From Prinsepia uniflora (lineage: Eukaryota; Streptophyta; Magnoliopsida; Rosales; Rosaceae): a stretch of 64,000 nucleotides of DNA. Under the pieces are notes generated by a model. It was given only the letters and a program-made list of their open reading frames with translations. It ran no database searches and had not been told where the DNA came from. The translations under genes and the position numbers were made by a program. The stretch lies in NCBI GenBank assembly GCA_032719365.1, contig CM064867.1, forward strand, positions 67,206,136-67,270,135. Direction: 5' to 3'. This document shows, in pieces, positions 20,545 through 31,824 of this stretch (position 1 is its first letter; every line of letters starts with the position of its first letter).

Positions 20545-22733
20545 ATGCAGGGCGAACACGATCTCGGTGAGATCACACCCGGGCAAGGCCCCAGAACCAG
20601 GGGAGAACCCTCTCCTAGCTTCTTACAGATAATCGAGAAACTCCAGAGTGACATGGCCGAGGTCAAAGCTATGGGCACCCAGGCCGAGTCGAGGTGTCAG
20701 GTGCTCGACGATCGATACACTGAGGTGGCCGAACAGCTACGGGTCGCACAGGCAGAGCTCGCCACTCACCGAGCGCACGTCGGCAGGGCTGAGGCCGATA
20801 AGGTAGTGGCCGAGTGAGTAGAGCGTGCCGAAAAGAACCGCCGGATGGCAAAAAAAGAAAAAGAGCATGCGGCCGCCGAACTGTGTAAGGGAAGACATGG
20901 GGACGCCGAGCCGAGCAAGAAACTGGCTCGGATGTTGATCATCCCCGACAGTCAGCCCAGTGACAAGGATCTACCGAGACGCCCGTGACGCCCTCAGCTA
21001 GGGATGGCGGAAGCATGACCGCTCGGTGGTCCCACCCAAGCGTCCGCCACGGGACTTTTTCGACCGGGGACCCTGTCTCCGTCACCGACTCGTCCCTGGA
21101 GGCCGAGAGCACGGCCAAGTCAGCTTGGCATGTATGGCACAAGGGCCGACCGCACACACCAGGGGAGGCAAACATCGAGGTCCTCTCGCAACGACACCGA
21201 GCAGTCAACCCACCTCGCCCTACCGCTCCCTCACATTGAACCAACCCACCGAAGGAGCACCGAGCGGTCAGCGCAGGCTGGGCGGCAGAGTGACAAGCCT
21301 CAGGAACAACCCCAAATGCGGGACACCGAGCGGTCAAGGCCGGTCGGTCAAAAGGGGAGTATATCCCGGGACATACCCAAACAGGGGTACACCGAGCGGT
21401 CAAGGCATGTCGGTCGCAGTGGTGAATCTCAGAGCCCGCCGAGCAGATTTGGCGCCGACCGGTCATACAGGATCGACCGTGGCCAGGCACCCAGAGATAA
21501 ACGACAATCCAAGACCGACTCGCTCGTCCAGCACCTCATGGACCGAGTCCGGACACTCAAGGCTGGGACAGCTCGCGAAGCAAGACCAGCCTGGTCAAAA
21601 ACCAGCCCGGGTCCTTTCACAGAGAGAATCAACCAGTTCAGAATCGATCACGAGATTAAACCCCTGAAAATCCCCCTTTACAACGGAAAGGATGACCCGT
21701 GGAATCATCTGAACAACTTCTACTCGGCCATCGCCCTCAAAAACCTCACCGACGAGGAACAGTGCCTCATCTTCAGTTCCACACTGACCGAGGCAGCGAT
21801 CAATTAGTTCTACAAGTTGGAATCTAGGTCCATCGACTCTTTCGAACAGCTCACCTCCACCTTCATGAACCGGTTCATGATACAGACTGACCGCTAGTCC
21901 TCAGCCGAGGACCTCTTCCAGCTTAAACAAGGTGAACACGAGTCGCTACAGCGATATGCAGCAAGATTCAGTCATGAATACTCCCGGTGCGCGGAGACAG
22001 ACGACCGAGCAGCTTTCACGGCCTTCAAAGGCGGCCTCCGAGACTCCCCCTTCAGGTACGCAGCTCACACCCAAGGATGGACAACTTATAATGAAATAAT
22101 GAAACAGGCGGCGATCCACGCCAAGGCTGAAGCGCTGAGCTAAAATTCCAACACTGCCAATGCGTACCAATCTCCCCGGACCGACTCGGTGAAAACATAC
22201 CCACCGAGCGTCCCGGAACAGCAGGGCTCAGCACAGCGTCCACAGGAGCAGGGACAACAGAGCTATGGGGGAAAACGGAAAGACTACCCCCACAACAACA
22301 ATCTGTACAGCCCTGGGAAGAAGGGTATGAACCCGAATCACCAGGAAAGACAGCAGGGGGAGCGGTCAAGCAACGGGGAAAAACGGATTCCTCGCTCCAA
22401 GTACGAGACCTACACCATCCTCAATACCCCCTATGAGAATGTCCTCCTCAACATGGAACACATGATCCCAAAGTCTACTTGGGCACCAGCGAAGGGCAAG
22501 CTTGGCAAGGACACAAAAATTTACTGCCAATACCACAAATACAATGGCCATAGCATTGACCAATGCGTTGCATTCCGGGATTTGGTGGAGGCTCTGGCTC
22601 GAGATGGGAAGATCAACCAATTTCTCCAACACGCTCCACCTCCACCTCGCAACCCACAGATCAACACGATCTCCGGAGGACCATCAAATTCTTGCCCGCT
22701 CACTTCCAACCGGGCAAAGAAGAACTTTCTACG
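20545..22733 (+). pseudogene. Tat gag, broken
   Basis: The first part from the ATG at 20545 has a coiled-coil-like stretch (MAEVKAMGTQAES onward) and stops at 20815. After frame changes, gag continues with MDRVRTLKAG, then the capsid-like FYSAIALKNLTDEEQ, FKGGLRDSPF and a Tat-type knuckle region YCQYHKYNGHSIDQC. In-frame stops interrupt it at about 21805, 21897 and 22141. The segment 21195-21400 encodes a 21-22-residue tandem repeat with a TERS core. Capsid and RNA-binding functions follow from the family. This copy cannot make a full protein. Confidence 0.75.
21195..21400 (+). repeat. 63-66-bp coding minisatellite in Tat gag
   Basis: The motif CACCGAGCGGT starts at 21258, 21324 and 21390, with a variant at 21195, so spacing is 63, 66 and 66 bp, all multiples of three. 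Its reverse complement recurs at 57-59-bp spacing in the 3' part of the same element. Confidence 0.7.
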
Positions 22734-22769
22734 GGCCACCAAACAGAATCAGCAGCTCTTCAGTATCGA

Positions 22770-24504
22770 GAAAGGAAGAGCCAAGAAAACAAATCGACTC
22801 GGTTGGGAACCGATCACGTTTTCCGAGGAGGAAGAACACGGGATCATCTATCCTCACGATGACCCCATTGTTGTTATGGCTGAGATATCTAACTTCGATG
22901 TACAGCGGGTAATGGTCGACACTGGAAGCTCGGTCAACGTCCTTTTCATGTGAGCTTTCAAGCAATTGGGCATCCCAGAAGCAAGTCTGGACCGCTCACC
23001 TACGCCGCTATTTGGGTTCACGGGGGATTCCATCGTCCTGCATGGAACGGTTACCCTCCCCCTCTCCCTCGGAACACATCCACGGAGGGCAACCGTACTG
23101 GCACCCTTCTTGGTGGTGGACTGCCCCCCGGCCTACAACGCCATTCTCGGGCGGGAAATACTCAACCAGATGAAGGCAGTCGTCTCCACCCACCTACTGC
23201 TAGTAAACTTCCCAACCCCTATGGGGATTGGTCAAGTCAAAGGAGACCAAATGGCTGCAAGAATGCGGGACGAACCAATTGAAGATCCTTGGGACCATTC
23301 AGCAACACCCCATCCACAGCCTATTGAGGATGCCGAAGAGATAGTACTCTCCCACAACTTTGCGGACCGGAAGGTAAAGATTGGGACAACTCTTTCGCCC
23401 GACCTGCGCTCACAACTGATCCGTTTCTTAAAGGACAACTCTGAGGTCTTTGCCTGGTCGTACGCCGACATGTCCAACATCTCCACCGACGTGATCTGCC
23501 ACCTGCTCAGTATCGATCCTACCTACAAGCCTGTCGAACAAAAACGTCGCCTCTACGATGCAGAGAGGACCGAGGCTATGAAGGCAGAGATCGTCAAACT
23601 CAGCACCATCCACTTTGTCCGGAAGGCCGTCTATGCTGCCTGGGTAGCCAAGGTTGCACTCATCAAAAAACCCTCTGGGGCGTGGTGAATGTGCATTGAT
23701 TTTACTGACCTAAACAAGGCCTGCCCCAAGGACAGCTTTCCTTTGCCAAAGATTGACCAACTGGTCGACGCCACGGTAGGACATGAGCTCCTGAGTTTTA
23801 TGGATGCGTACTAGGGCTATAACCAAATATTTATGCATCCGGCATATCAGATCCACACAACCTTCAGGACGGATCAGGGGTTATACTGCTACAACGTCAT
23901 GCCTTTCGGACTCAAAAACGCCGGGGCCACCTACCAGCGCCTGGTGAACTTCATGTTCGCTGACCAGATTGGGAAAACAATGGAGGTTTACGTCGACGAC
24001 ATGCTCATCAAGAGTAAATCGGCTGACCTACACATCCCCAATCTCTCGCAAATGTTTGACGTCCTCAAACGGTATCGAATGAGGTCAAACCCGGCGAAAT
24101 GCGTGTTCGGGGTCAGCTTTGGAAAATTTATGGGCTTCATGATTAGCCAGAGGGGTATTGAGGCCAATCCGGAAAAAATCAAGGCCCTGGTCGATATGGA
24201 GACCCCACGAACCCAGAAAGAAGTGCAAAGCTTAACGGGCTGAGTCGCAGCCCTTACACGCTTCATCTCCAAAGCCACGGATAGGTGCGTGCCTTTCTTC
24301 AAAGCCCTAAAGGGCAGGTCCAAACACATCACATGGACCGAGGAATGCACCAGGGCCTTCACTGAACTCAATGAATACATGGGCAAAGCGCCGTTGCTAG
24401 CAAGACCAGACACTGGGGAAACCCTTTACATGTATCTATCTATCTCCGCTTCTGCCACAAGTTCAGTTTTGGTTAAGCGTAAGGACGGCGCCGAACAACC
24501 CTAC
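22770..24504 (+). pseudogene. Tat protease and reverse transcriptase, broken and truncated
   Basis: An aspartic protease core MVDTGSSVNVLFM precedes a stop, then AFKQLGIPEASL and NAILGREIL follow. The RT has KKPSGAW, DFTDLNKACPKDSFPLPK, MPFGLKNAGATYQ, the catalytic YVDD (EVYVDDMLIKSK) and LARPDTGETLYMY. In-frame stops lie at about 22951, 23686, 23812 and 24241. At least two read TGA where the family has arginine, consistent with CGA to TGA deamination. At about 24504 the sequence passes into a tandem repeat. RNase H and integrase are absent. Confidence 0.8.
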
Positions 24505-24713
24505 TCGGCTTGCACCACCATTTCGACTCAAACATACGACTCAAACATACGAGTCGGGGTTCGGTCTTACTCAGCCTACACCCCAACACTTGCTATTTTG
24601 ACTCACACTAATCGAGTCGGTGTACAGCCCTACTCGGCTTGCACCCATACTTTGACTCAAACATACGAGTCGGGGTTCGGTCTTACTCGGCCTACACCCC
24701 AACACAGACAAAC
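24499..24713 (+). repeat. 129-bp tandem repeat at the truncated end of Tat RT
   Basis: Units start CCCTACTCGGCTTGCACC at 24499 and 24628; the second is partial. Each contains ACTCAAACATACGA and GTCGGGGTTCGGTCTTACTC. It sits where RNase H and integrase would be expected and looks like the scar or 3' untranslated edge of the deletion. Confidence 0.75.
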
Positions 24714-24805
24714 TGGAAAGATAACTCGGTATACAATTTGTGCTCGAAGAAAGTCCAATTTCATTTCAAAATATGCAGACCTATTTTGCTCGGCCTGCAG
24801 GAGCT

Positions 24806-27437
24806 TTACAACCTTCCACAAAACATAAATAGGAAAATTACAAGGCACAAAGGCCCGTCATACACTAACTCTTCCATTTGCTGCTCGACGGCCTGCTCAA
24901 CCTCAGCCGGCTGCTCTAGCTCTGTGGGAGTCTTTACGGGCTCGGTTTCTGGCTGCCTGCTCGGCTTGTGAACCTCCTTTTCCCCTTTCCCCGACTCGTT
25001 CTCAAACATGTCGGTAGTAATATCCTGGCCGAGCCAGGGGGTCTTCACCACCAGCCCAGGGTTGTGCAGGAAGAGGTTGCGGAAGAACTCCTGCTCACAT
25101 TCGGCATCATACTCGTTCTTCAGTTGGTCGAACTCCTCCGACGCTTTGAACTCGGTCACCGCTTGCTTTTTCGCCTTTGCTAGGTCGGCCTCCCTGGCAG
25201 ACTTGACCCGAGGAAGTTCTTTCCAATGCCGAAGTCGGTCCTTCTCTTTGGCCTCAACCTCGGCTTTCATTTGATCTCGGGAAGCCAGGGCCTCCTGGGT
25301 CTTCCACCTCTCGGCCTCCAGCTTACGGTTGAGGTCAGCCGCTTCCTTCATGGCCCTCTCGGCCTCTTGTAGCTTCAGAGTGAGCTCCTCCTGCTTTTTC
25401 CTCAGTCGGTCCTTTTCCCGCCGAACACCAGCCACCCTCCTCTAGGCGTTCCCGAACTGGCAGTAAACTTCACCGAGGGCTTGCACAACAAAATGGGTTG
25501 ATAACTCACTCGGCCTACGACAAACTACTTGCAAAAACAAAACAAATTACTTACATTGCTGAGCAGCAATAACGCCTTCTCCATCTTTTGCTCCGCCGAC
25601 CGGCACTGCACCTCGGCCAGCTCGTCTAGGGGAGTGGAGGCCCCCTGGCAGACTCCGTTGAGCAAGGGCACCATCTGCCTCGGACAACAGAGGGTCGCCT
25701 CAGCACTGGACCCTTCACCGATCACCTCCCCCTCGGTGAACACGCCGAGGTTCATGTCTCCCCTCCTCTGGAGCATCTCCATTATCCTCATGTCCAGCCG
25801 GGGGGGGGGGGGGGGGGGGGAGGGGGGACGGTGGAGGATTGAACTCTGGGGCCACCATAGTCCTCTTTCCTCCAATGGCCTCCTATGCCAACAGGATCGT
25901 CTCGGCCTCCATTCTCGCCTTCGTCCGCCTTGGTTCTGGGGAGAGCACTCGGTCTCCCTCAATTGTGCCCTGCTTCCTCTTGGGAGACCTGGGTAGCGGA
26001 CTGGGTGGCCTCGGCTTGGAGGTTTGGCCCTGCTTTGACTGGTTGGACCGCTCCGCTGACCTCTCTCGGCTCTCTCCTTTTTCTTTCTGAGAAGGAACTC
26101 CAGGCGCTCGGCAGCCTTCGACAGTGAGGCATACTCTCTAGAGCCCTTGCCGGCCTTCATTCTCGACTACTCGCAGTCTTTGTAAATTCTGCTCCCGAGA
26201 TGATACAGCACTGCAACACCGAGATAAGGGTCAGTAGCAAAAAAAAAAAAAGAAACAAAACAAAAAAAACAAAACTTACCCTCGTTGGTGTCGATGAGGC
26301 CGGCCTTGTACTGGAACCCAGGTAACCGAAGGATTCGTCGGTTCCGATTCAGCTCGTCCAAGGTCTCTTTTACTCGGTGGACGACTTCCTTTTTCGTCGA
26401 TGAGATCTCTTCTTCTGGGAACAAACCTGCACACCGAGAATCTGTCATCCAACATAGCCATACTTGGGCATATACAGAATATAACAATTACATCAACTGG
26501 TCGGCCTGTGCTACAACTATCAACCTTGGGTCTGAAATTTGGACGGTATTGTTGGGCCGTCGGTGCCCCCTTCCCAGTCCCCACCGACCAAGCAGAACTT
26601 CGTCTTGTATGACTTTTGGGAGGTCAGTATGTCTAAGATGAACTCCCCCCGTTTGCTCTTCTTGCGATGACGGATGAAGACCCACCCAGTACTCTGATGT
26701 TGAAACCCAAACTTGTACAGGTACATCAGTTGGGAATAGGTTGGCTCCGGTTGATTGGCCCACTTGAAAGCCGTGTATAGGGAGCAGAACACAATCTAGA
26801 CGTTGGGATTGAGCTGACCGAGTGCCACTCCCATCTCTTTTACCATCTTCCGCAACCAGGGGTGCAGGGGCAGCCTGACCCCGTGATGTATTAGCTCGGT
26901 ATAGAACAATGCCATACCGGCTGTGGGGTTGCTCGGTCTTTCCTCTCTTGTAGGCAACCTGGTCGTCACCGAGTCGGGAACGCCAAATTCGATCCTCATC
27001 TTCATCAGGCCCTTCTCGGTCTCCTTGTTCACCATTTCGTCCACGGTGAAGGCCGCACGTTCAATCGGAAAGGCCTCCGGGACCGACTCATCCCCGGTCG
27101 ATTTCACCTTATTGAGCAGAACTGCGCCCTTATCTCGGCCGTGGGTCAGCTTCAATGCTCGGTGCACCCCCACCTTCACTATCGTCTCGGCGTCCACCAG
27201 CAGATTGCCACTACCCGACCTACCCGTCGGCCCAGCCCCAGCACAGGTCTCCGTAGTCCTACCGGACGACTCGGCCGTACTATGCACCGACTCTACCCTC
27301 TTTTGTACCTCGGCCGAGGGGGCCTCGTCCTCACTCCCTGAGATGGGAATGAGCACCTGCACACTACTCTCTGACGACTCACCGCCCTGGGAGTCGTAGC
27401 ACTTACCCTCAGACACCGAGTCACCATCGACCGACAT
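24806..27437 (-). pseudogene. Antisense gene of the Tat element (gypsy-type transposase_28-like, coiled coil)
   Basis: The minus strand encodes an acidic start (MSVDGDSVSEG) and then a domain like the putative gypsy-type transposon family: LIHHGVRLPLHPWLRKMVKE, LGQLNPNV, FCSLYTAFKWANQPEP, GWVFIRHRKKSKRGEF. A poly-Pro run and a long charged coiled coil (KDRLRKKQEELTLKLQEAER onward) follow. Likely introns: donor GTAAGT just below 26280 to acceptor TTGCAG near 26209-26215, and a donor GTAAGTA near 25555 to an acceptor in 25440-25560. Two stops, at 26796 and near 25444, read TAG where Trp is expected, so it is broken. Such antisense ORFs between pol and the 3' LTR are described for Tat elements; their function is unknown. 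Confidence 0.65.
25800..25827. repeat. Poly-G run of 21 plus 6
   Basis: Twenty-one consecutive G (25800-25820), one A and six more G lie in the antisense gene, where they read as a proline run on the minus strand. The length is prone to slippage and sequencing error. Confidence 0.85.
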
Positions 27438-27849
27438 CTACAAAAAAGAAACAGAACTCAGCCGACTGACTCGTTCCTACGAAGATCTGACCACAACCTT
27501 CACCACGTTCATGGACAGTTCTTCACAACCTCCTACTTTAATCGAAAAACTGAACTTGGGAAAGTGCTTACCGTGTTTTTCATGGAGGACCGTAGATCGG
27601 AAATCGCAAACACCGTACGCTCCGCCGTCGAGAGCTAGTTGGAAATCGCCTCCTTAGTTGGACAGAATTTCCCCAATTTTCTCAAAAAACACAAGTGTGG
27701 AAATCGGTGAAGAGCTCCCCATATTTATAGCAATTGATGCACAGACTACGAAGCGTCACCCCCCTCAGTGACAGACACGTGTTGCAACCAATCATTCTGA
27801 CCGAACACGTGTCACCCATCTGTCCGAGGAAGCCCAACCGTCTTCCCTC

Positions 27850-28065
27850 AAGTCGACACCGACTTCCGTACACCGCTCGGTGCCCCTGGATAGCCCTACA
27901 GATGTTGGTCCTCCCCACCAACCAAAAAACACCGCTCGGTGCTCTCACCCGTTTACAAACGTTGGCCCTCATCACCGACTCGTGTGCACCGCTCGGTGCC
28001 CGGGACTATTTAACAGACGTTGGCCGTGATACCGACCCATGTACACTGCTCGGTATCCGCATCTC
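27850..28065 (+). repeat. 57-59-bp tandem repeat in the Tat 3' non-coding region
   Basis: The core ACCGCTCGGTG starts at 27872, 27931 and 27988, with a variant at 28045. Each unit also has ACAGACGTTGGCC-like words, in TACAGATGTTGG, TACAAACGTTGG and AACAGACGTTGG. It lies upstream of the antisense gene start and before the 3' LTR, a place where Tat elements commonly carry tandem repeats. Confidence 0.75.
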
Positions 28066-28330
28066 CAACCCAGTTTTGTGTTCCTATCACCCGCCATGAC
28101 ACCACCGACGACCTGTGCACAACCACAACCGACTGAGCCACTTTTCCGCCGAGTGCTATCCATCACCGACCACCTACTAGCCACTCACTCGCCATGACCG
28201 AGACTGTCTCGGCGGACTCGCCCACCAGGGGACTTGGGGGACTGCAGGTATACTTCCCACCAGGGTCTGGAAGAATGAAAAAAGTCCTCGACCGAGAAAT
28301 TCCACCTCAGTCAACGACTTGGGGGACTTC

Positions 28331-28817
28331 TGTTGACACCATATCTGACCAGACCCACTGGGCCGTATACTTAAAACCCAGACCCCGCTCAAGACCCAAA
28401 ACTACCATACTTACAACAGCCCTAACACCGGGCCCAATGCGGGATGCCACGTGGAAGCGTATCCACCCTCGATTTACGTAACACGTGTCAGCACGTAAAT
28501 CGAGAAGCATTTGTCCCACATCGGAACTTTGGGAATTGAACATCCCACCTACCCATACATAAAGGGTACACATTTCCCAATAAAGGTAACTAAGTTTTAC
28601 TATTACTATTACTCTACCGAACTTACCATTTACTGCTTCCTCTTATGAACAAAAGTAACTGACTTGATCGTCGGAGAGCCTTAGGCCGGCACCACACCGG
28701 TGCCCGTACTAACGGAAACCCGCGATCCACTTGAGTTGACAGGTCACAAGAGGGACACGCGTCATTTGGTGATTGGGCAACGAGTACTCGACAGTTGGAA
28801 CATTTAACGCTTCAACA
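28331..28817 (+). repeat. Tat element 3' LTR
   Basis: The 487-bp counterpart of the 5' LTR, preceded by the tract CTTGGGGGACTTC (28318-28330) and followed by the duplicated target ccatc. Confidence 0.93.
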
Positions 28818-28822
28818 CCATC

Positions 28823-29573
28823 CTTTATATATGATTGTCTCCTCCGGGGAGGGTTGTTGGCCTGGGTGGACCCCGGAGTAGTCACGGAGCACTGACTGAG
28901 TGGAGTCGCCCCCCAGTTGGGTTCCTTACTCTCAGGATGGGCATGGTTCGTTACCTCCAGGGAGGGTCATTAACCATACATTGACCTGGGTGGACCCTAG
29001 AGAGACTTGGGTTTGAGACCCCGGTTTGCACGCGCGTAGCTCTATTTTACCGTGACAGGTTCTTGGATATGAAATATAATGGATAAACATGATTTCAATT
29101 GGTTTGGGAAATTGTGTTTTATGATGATAAATGGATTTGGGCTGAGATCCCACATATGTTTACTATGTTCTGGTTTTCTGTAAATGGTTTTGGACAGGAA
29201 CCCGTGTGACTTGTATTTACGGAACTTGGGGATGTGACCCTAAATATGGTTGTTAAACATGTGTGATTGGATAAATGGTTTTACTATGCATGCATGCTTT
29301 TTAGTGAAGGGTATAAAGGTCTTTTATAAATGTGTTTTACGAAACTTATTACTTTGTGTCCACTCACAGTCTATCTGTTTTTAATACCCTTCAGATTGAA
29401 TACGGTGTGGACTGTAGCAGAGACCGAGATATCACATACCTCCTCCAGATCCTGGCGTACTCTGATAGCCCGGGAGGGCAAAGGTCGAAAATATCCCTTG
29501 TCTGACACTTCGTGTTAAACGGGAGCAGGGTCATCCCGCGTTAATCCCGGGGGTATTGGGATGGGTCCTGTCA
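28823..29573 (+). repeat. LARD-A 3' LTR, second part
   Basis: Continues the 5' LTR alignment (from about 12864 to 13614) and ends GGTCCTGTCA. It includes the perfect stem-loop CTCCGGGG/CCCCGGAG at 28842-28878. It is followed by the duplicated target tcccc (29574-29578). Confidence 0.88.
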
Positions 29574-29578
29574 TCCCC

Positions 29579-30622
29579 ACTCCTCATTTGTAGTCCAATC
29601 TTCTCTTTTTCGATCCCAATCTTCCTATTTTCATGTTTTCTATCATTTCCAATCATCAAACCTAAGCATAACCATGTAAATCCTATCCATGTCCAAAGGA
29701 CCTCACGTTCCAACCTTTTCATTTTCCTCCCACGGCTCCTCAGCCGTCAAACCACCATCAAAACCTCCTCTAAACTTCCTAAGTAACCTAATGAACCCAC
29801 TCTAATCATCTTAAGCTAACCATAACGTCGAAATCAAAAATAAAAGAAGATTTGGATCTTACCGAGCAATCGGGTTTCCTGTGCTCTGGCTATCGCCACC
29901 GTCCACGACGGCCGGCCATCCTGTCCCTTGTCTCATCATCCTCCAGCCCCCCTCTCACTCTCTGGCCTTGCTCAATATCACATGGGAAGGGTTTTGGATT
30001 GGGTCGAGATGGTTGTGCGGGTGAATGGAATGAAACAGAGATGATATGCATGAATGAGGGAAAAGAGGGAATCGATGAGTGACAAGTGTCACTCATCCCC
30101 TGAGGTCTGGGAAGGATCTGGGCCCACAAAAGACAAAACTTCACTTTTTGCCTCGTAAAATGTGTCGCCGTAAATAGTTCCCCGTAACTTCCATTAACCA
30201 TTACTTCTTCGTCGAACGTCCGAATTCGACGTGCCGCTTGTATACGGATTCGTATCTTTCTGATCTACGTAATGGTCCTCGGGCCTCGGCCATTGGACCT
30301 TTCGAGTCAAAAGTCAACTATTTACTCCTATTCAACCAAATTACCAAAATGCCCTTAAACTTCCGAAAATCATAACTTCTTCTTTGAACGTCAGAATCGG
30401 GCGTGCCACTTGTCTATGAACTCGTGACGTCCCGAACTACGTCACAGTCATCAGCCAACGTCCATTTTACCGCTTGAATGAAAAGTTAACGATTCGCCCA
30501 TTCTAGGGGCAAAATCGTCATTTCGCCCGAACGTCCGCTAATTCTCGTCTAATCCCCGATTAGTCTCGCTAATCCGTCATTAATTCTTAATTAATCCCTC
30601 TAATTCGGGATGGGTAGACACA
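29579..30622 (-). mobile_element. Solo LTR of the LARD family, part 2
   Basis: Continues the minus-strand LTR cut at 10722. It contains the perfect palindrome GATGAGTGACA-AG-TGTCACTCATC (30074-30097) and the two blocks shared with LARD and Tekay LTR starts (30150-30600). The outer end reads TAGACACA, so the LTR start is TGTGTCTACCC, slightly different from the TGTAACGACCC of the others. atcat follows at 30623-30627. Confidence 0.66.
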
Positions 30623-30627
30623 ATCAT

Positions 30628-31734
30628 AACACATGAATCAGACTTGAAAGTAAGTAACACACCTATAACTAAGCCTGGTGATTCTCGAACCTCTGTTTGT
30701 CTCATAACAAATGCCCGAGCTTATGATTTGGAAGAACGACTACGTCCTTTGGTTCTACCTCTGAAGTCACTAGTTGGAGTTTGACTTCTCCTTGACGTGT
30801 CAGATGTCTGACCATATTTAACTACATCCTGCCCTGTCACACCATCCCCCGAGGCGATTTGGACAATCTTTACGAAAGTGCCCAGGCTCTCCACAATCAA
30901 AACAACGATTCCAGAAGGTTCTACCCTCGAATCTATCTTACGACTGTAGTGGGGCTTAACTAGACCGAGTGGGTGTCTGTGACCTCGACGTCAACCTCTA
31001 AGTACCTTCCAATTCCATCTATTTTTTGCCTGAAACTGTACCACCATTTCCAAGTGTTCTAGCACTAACACTTTCTCCTCAAGGAACTTTCTGACTAGAA
31101 GTGCCGACATACAGATTCTCACGTCTTTTTCCAGAACTAGCTCCCTGATATTGCATCAACAAAATTACCTCTACCCAGATAGTGGCATATGAAATTCTCT
31201 CAGAGTAACAAATGAGCCCACTGTCACAACAGCTCGGATCTCACCTTGTAATCCTAAGTCAAACCATCTACACTTTCCTGCCTCAGTTGCTACCAGTACC
31301 AGAGCATACTAGGATAAACTCAAGAACCGTTGTTCATACTCAGCCACTGTCATATTTCCCTATTCTAACCGTAGAAATTCTGTCTCTTTAGCATCCAGAT
31401 AAAAAAGAGGGCAAAACAGATGTATAAATCTATCTTTAAAAGTTTCCCATGTCACATCCTTGGCATCCCAGCTCATCATCTGCAGCCTTTTCCACCATTG
31501 GTAAGCATGTTCACCCAATTGAAATGTAGCTATCAGTACTTTGTCCCCCAGTGGACAATACATAATCTAAAAAATCCTCTCCATTCGAGTGATCCACTCA
31601 TCTGCCTGCTTTAGGCTCACCCTTCCTGAAAACATAATTGCCCCCAAACATTTGGCTCTCTCAATGTACATACCCCAGCTAGCTCGTTCTACTTCATCTT
31701 TAGACCGAACACAGGGATCTCGTCTTGGAGGCAT
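30628..31734 (-). pseudogene. Element C gag (Tekay type), broken
   Basis: The minus-strand start MPPRRDP at 31732-31734 matches MPPRREP of T1. The capsid part follows (YQWWKRLQMMSW, VTWETFKDRFIHLFCP, ETEFLRLE), an amber stop at 31360-31362, then GNMTVAEYEQRFLSLS. A CCHC zinc knuckle CFDCGEPGHFRKDC lies at 30863-30904. Several further stops are present. The protein is broken off by the solo LTR at 30627. The stop at 31360 is at the same codon as the amber stop in T1 gag. Confidence 0.75.
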
Positions 31735-31812
31735 AGTCGTTACCTAATCCCTAGATCAAACACATATCATCACACACCCTGCACCCATAAGTGTAATCAT
31801 AGACAAACCTAT

Positions 31813-31824
31813 GCTCTGATACCA
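31813..31824 (-). promoter_or_regulatory. Primer binding site of element C
   Basis: The minus strand reads TGGTATCAGAGC, complementary to the initiator tRNA-Met 3' end, three bases from the LTR end at 31828. It fixes the polarity of element C. Confidence 0.85.

Larger units (their letters stand above)
19951..28817 (+). mobile_element. Tat-lineage Ty3/Gypsy element inserted in the LARD-A 3' LTR
   Basis: The LTRs are 487 bp each (19951-20437 and 28331-28817), TGTTGACACC to TTCAACA, with duplication ccatc at 19946-19950 and 28818-28822. The primer site TGGCGCCATCTGTGGG follows the 5' LTR, and a G-rich tract (28318-28330) precedes the 3' LTR. It contains a broken sense gag, protease and RT, no RNase H or integrase, and an antisense gene with coiled-coil end, as known for some Tat elements. 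About 16 differences are visible between the LTRs (about 3.4 per cent), fewer than between the LARD-A LTRs, which fits the nesting. Confidence 0.9.
10723..29573 (+). mobile_element. LARD-A: non-coding large LTR retrotransposon (whole, interrupted)
   Basis: The complete element is 5' LTR 10723-13614, internal region 13615-17782 and 3' LTR 17783-29573, the last split by the Tat element. The 5-bp duplication tcccc is at 10718-10722 and 29574-29578. Both LTRs start TGTAA and end TGTCA. The internal 4.2 kb has only frames below about 85 codons and no gag, protease, RT or integrase motif, so the element is non-autonomous (large retrotransposon derivative). By eye the two LTRs differ at about 5 per cent over the first 240 bp, so it is older than LARD-B. 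It lies inside the minus-strand solo LTR. Confidence 0.82.
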
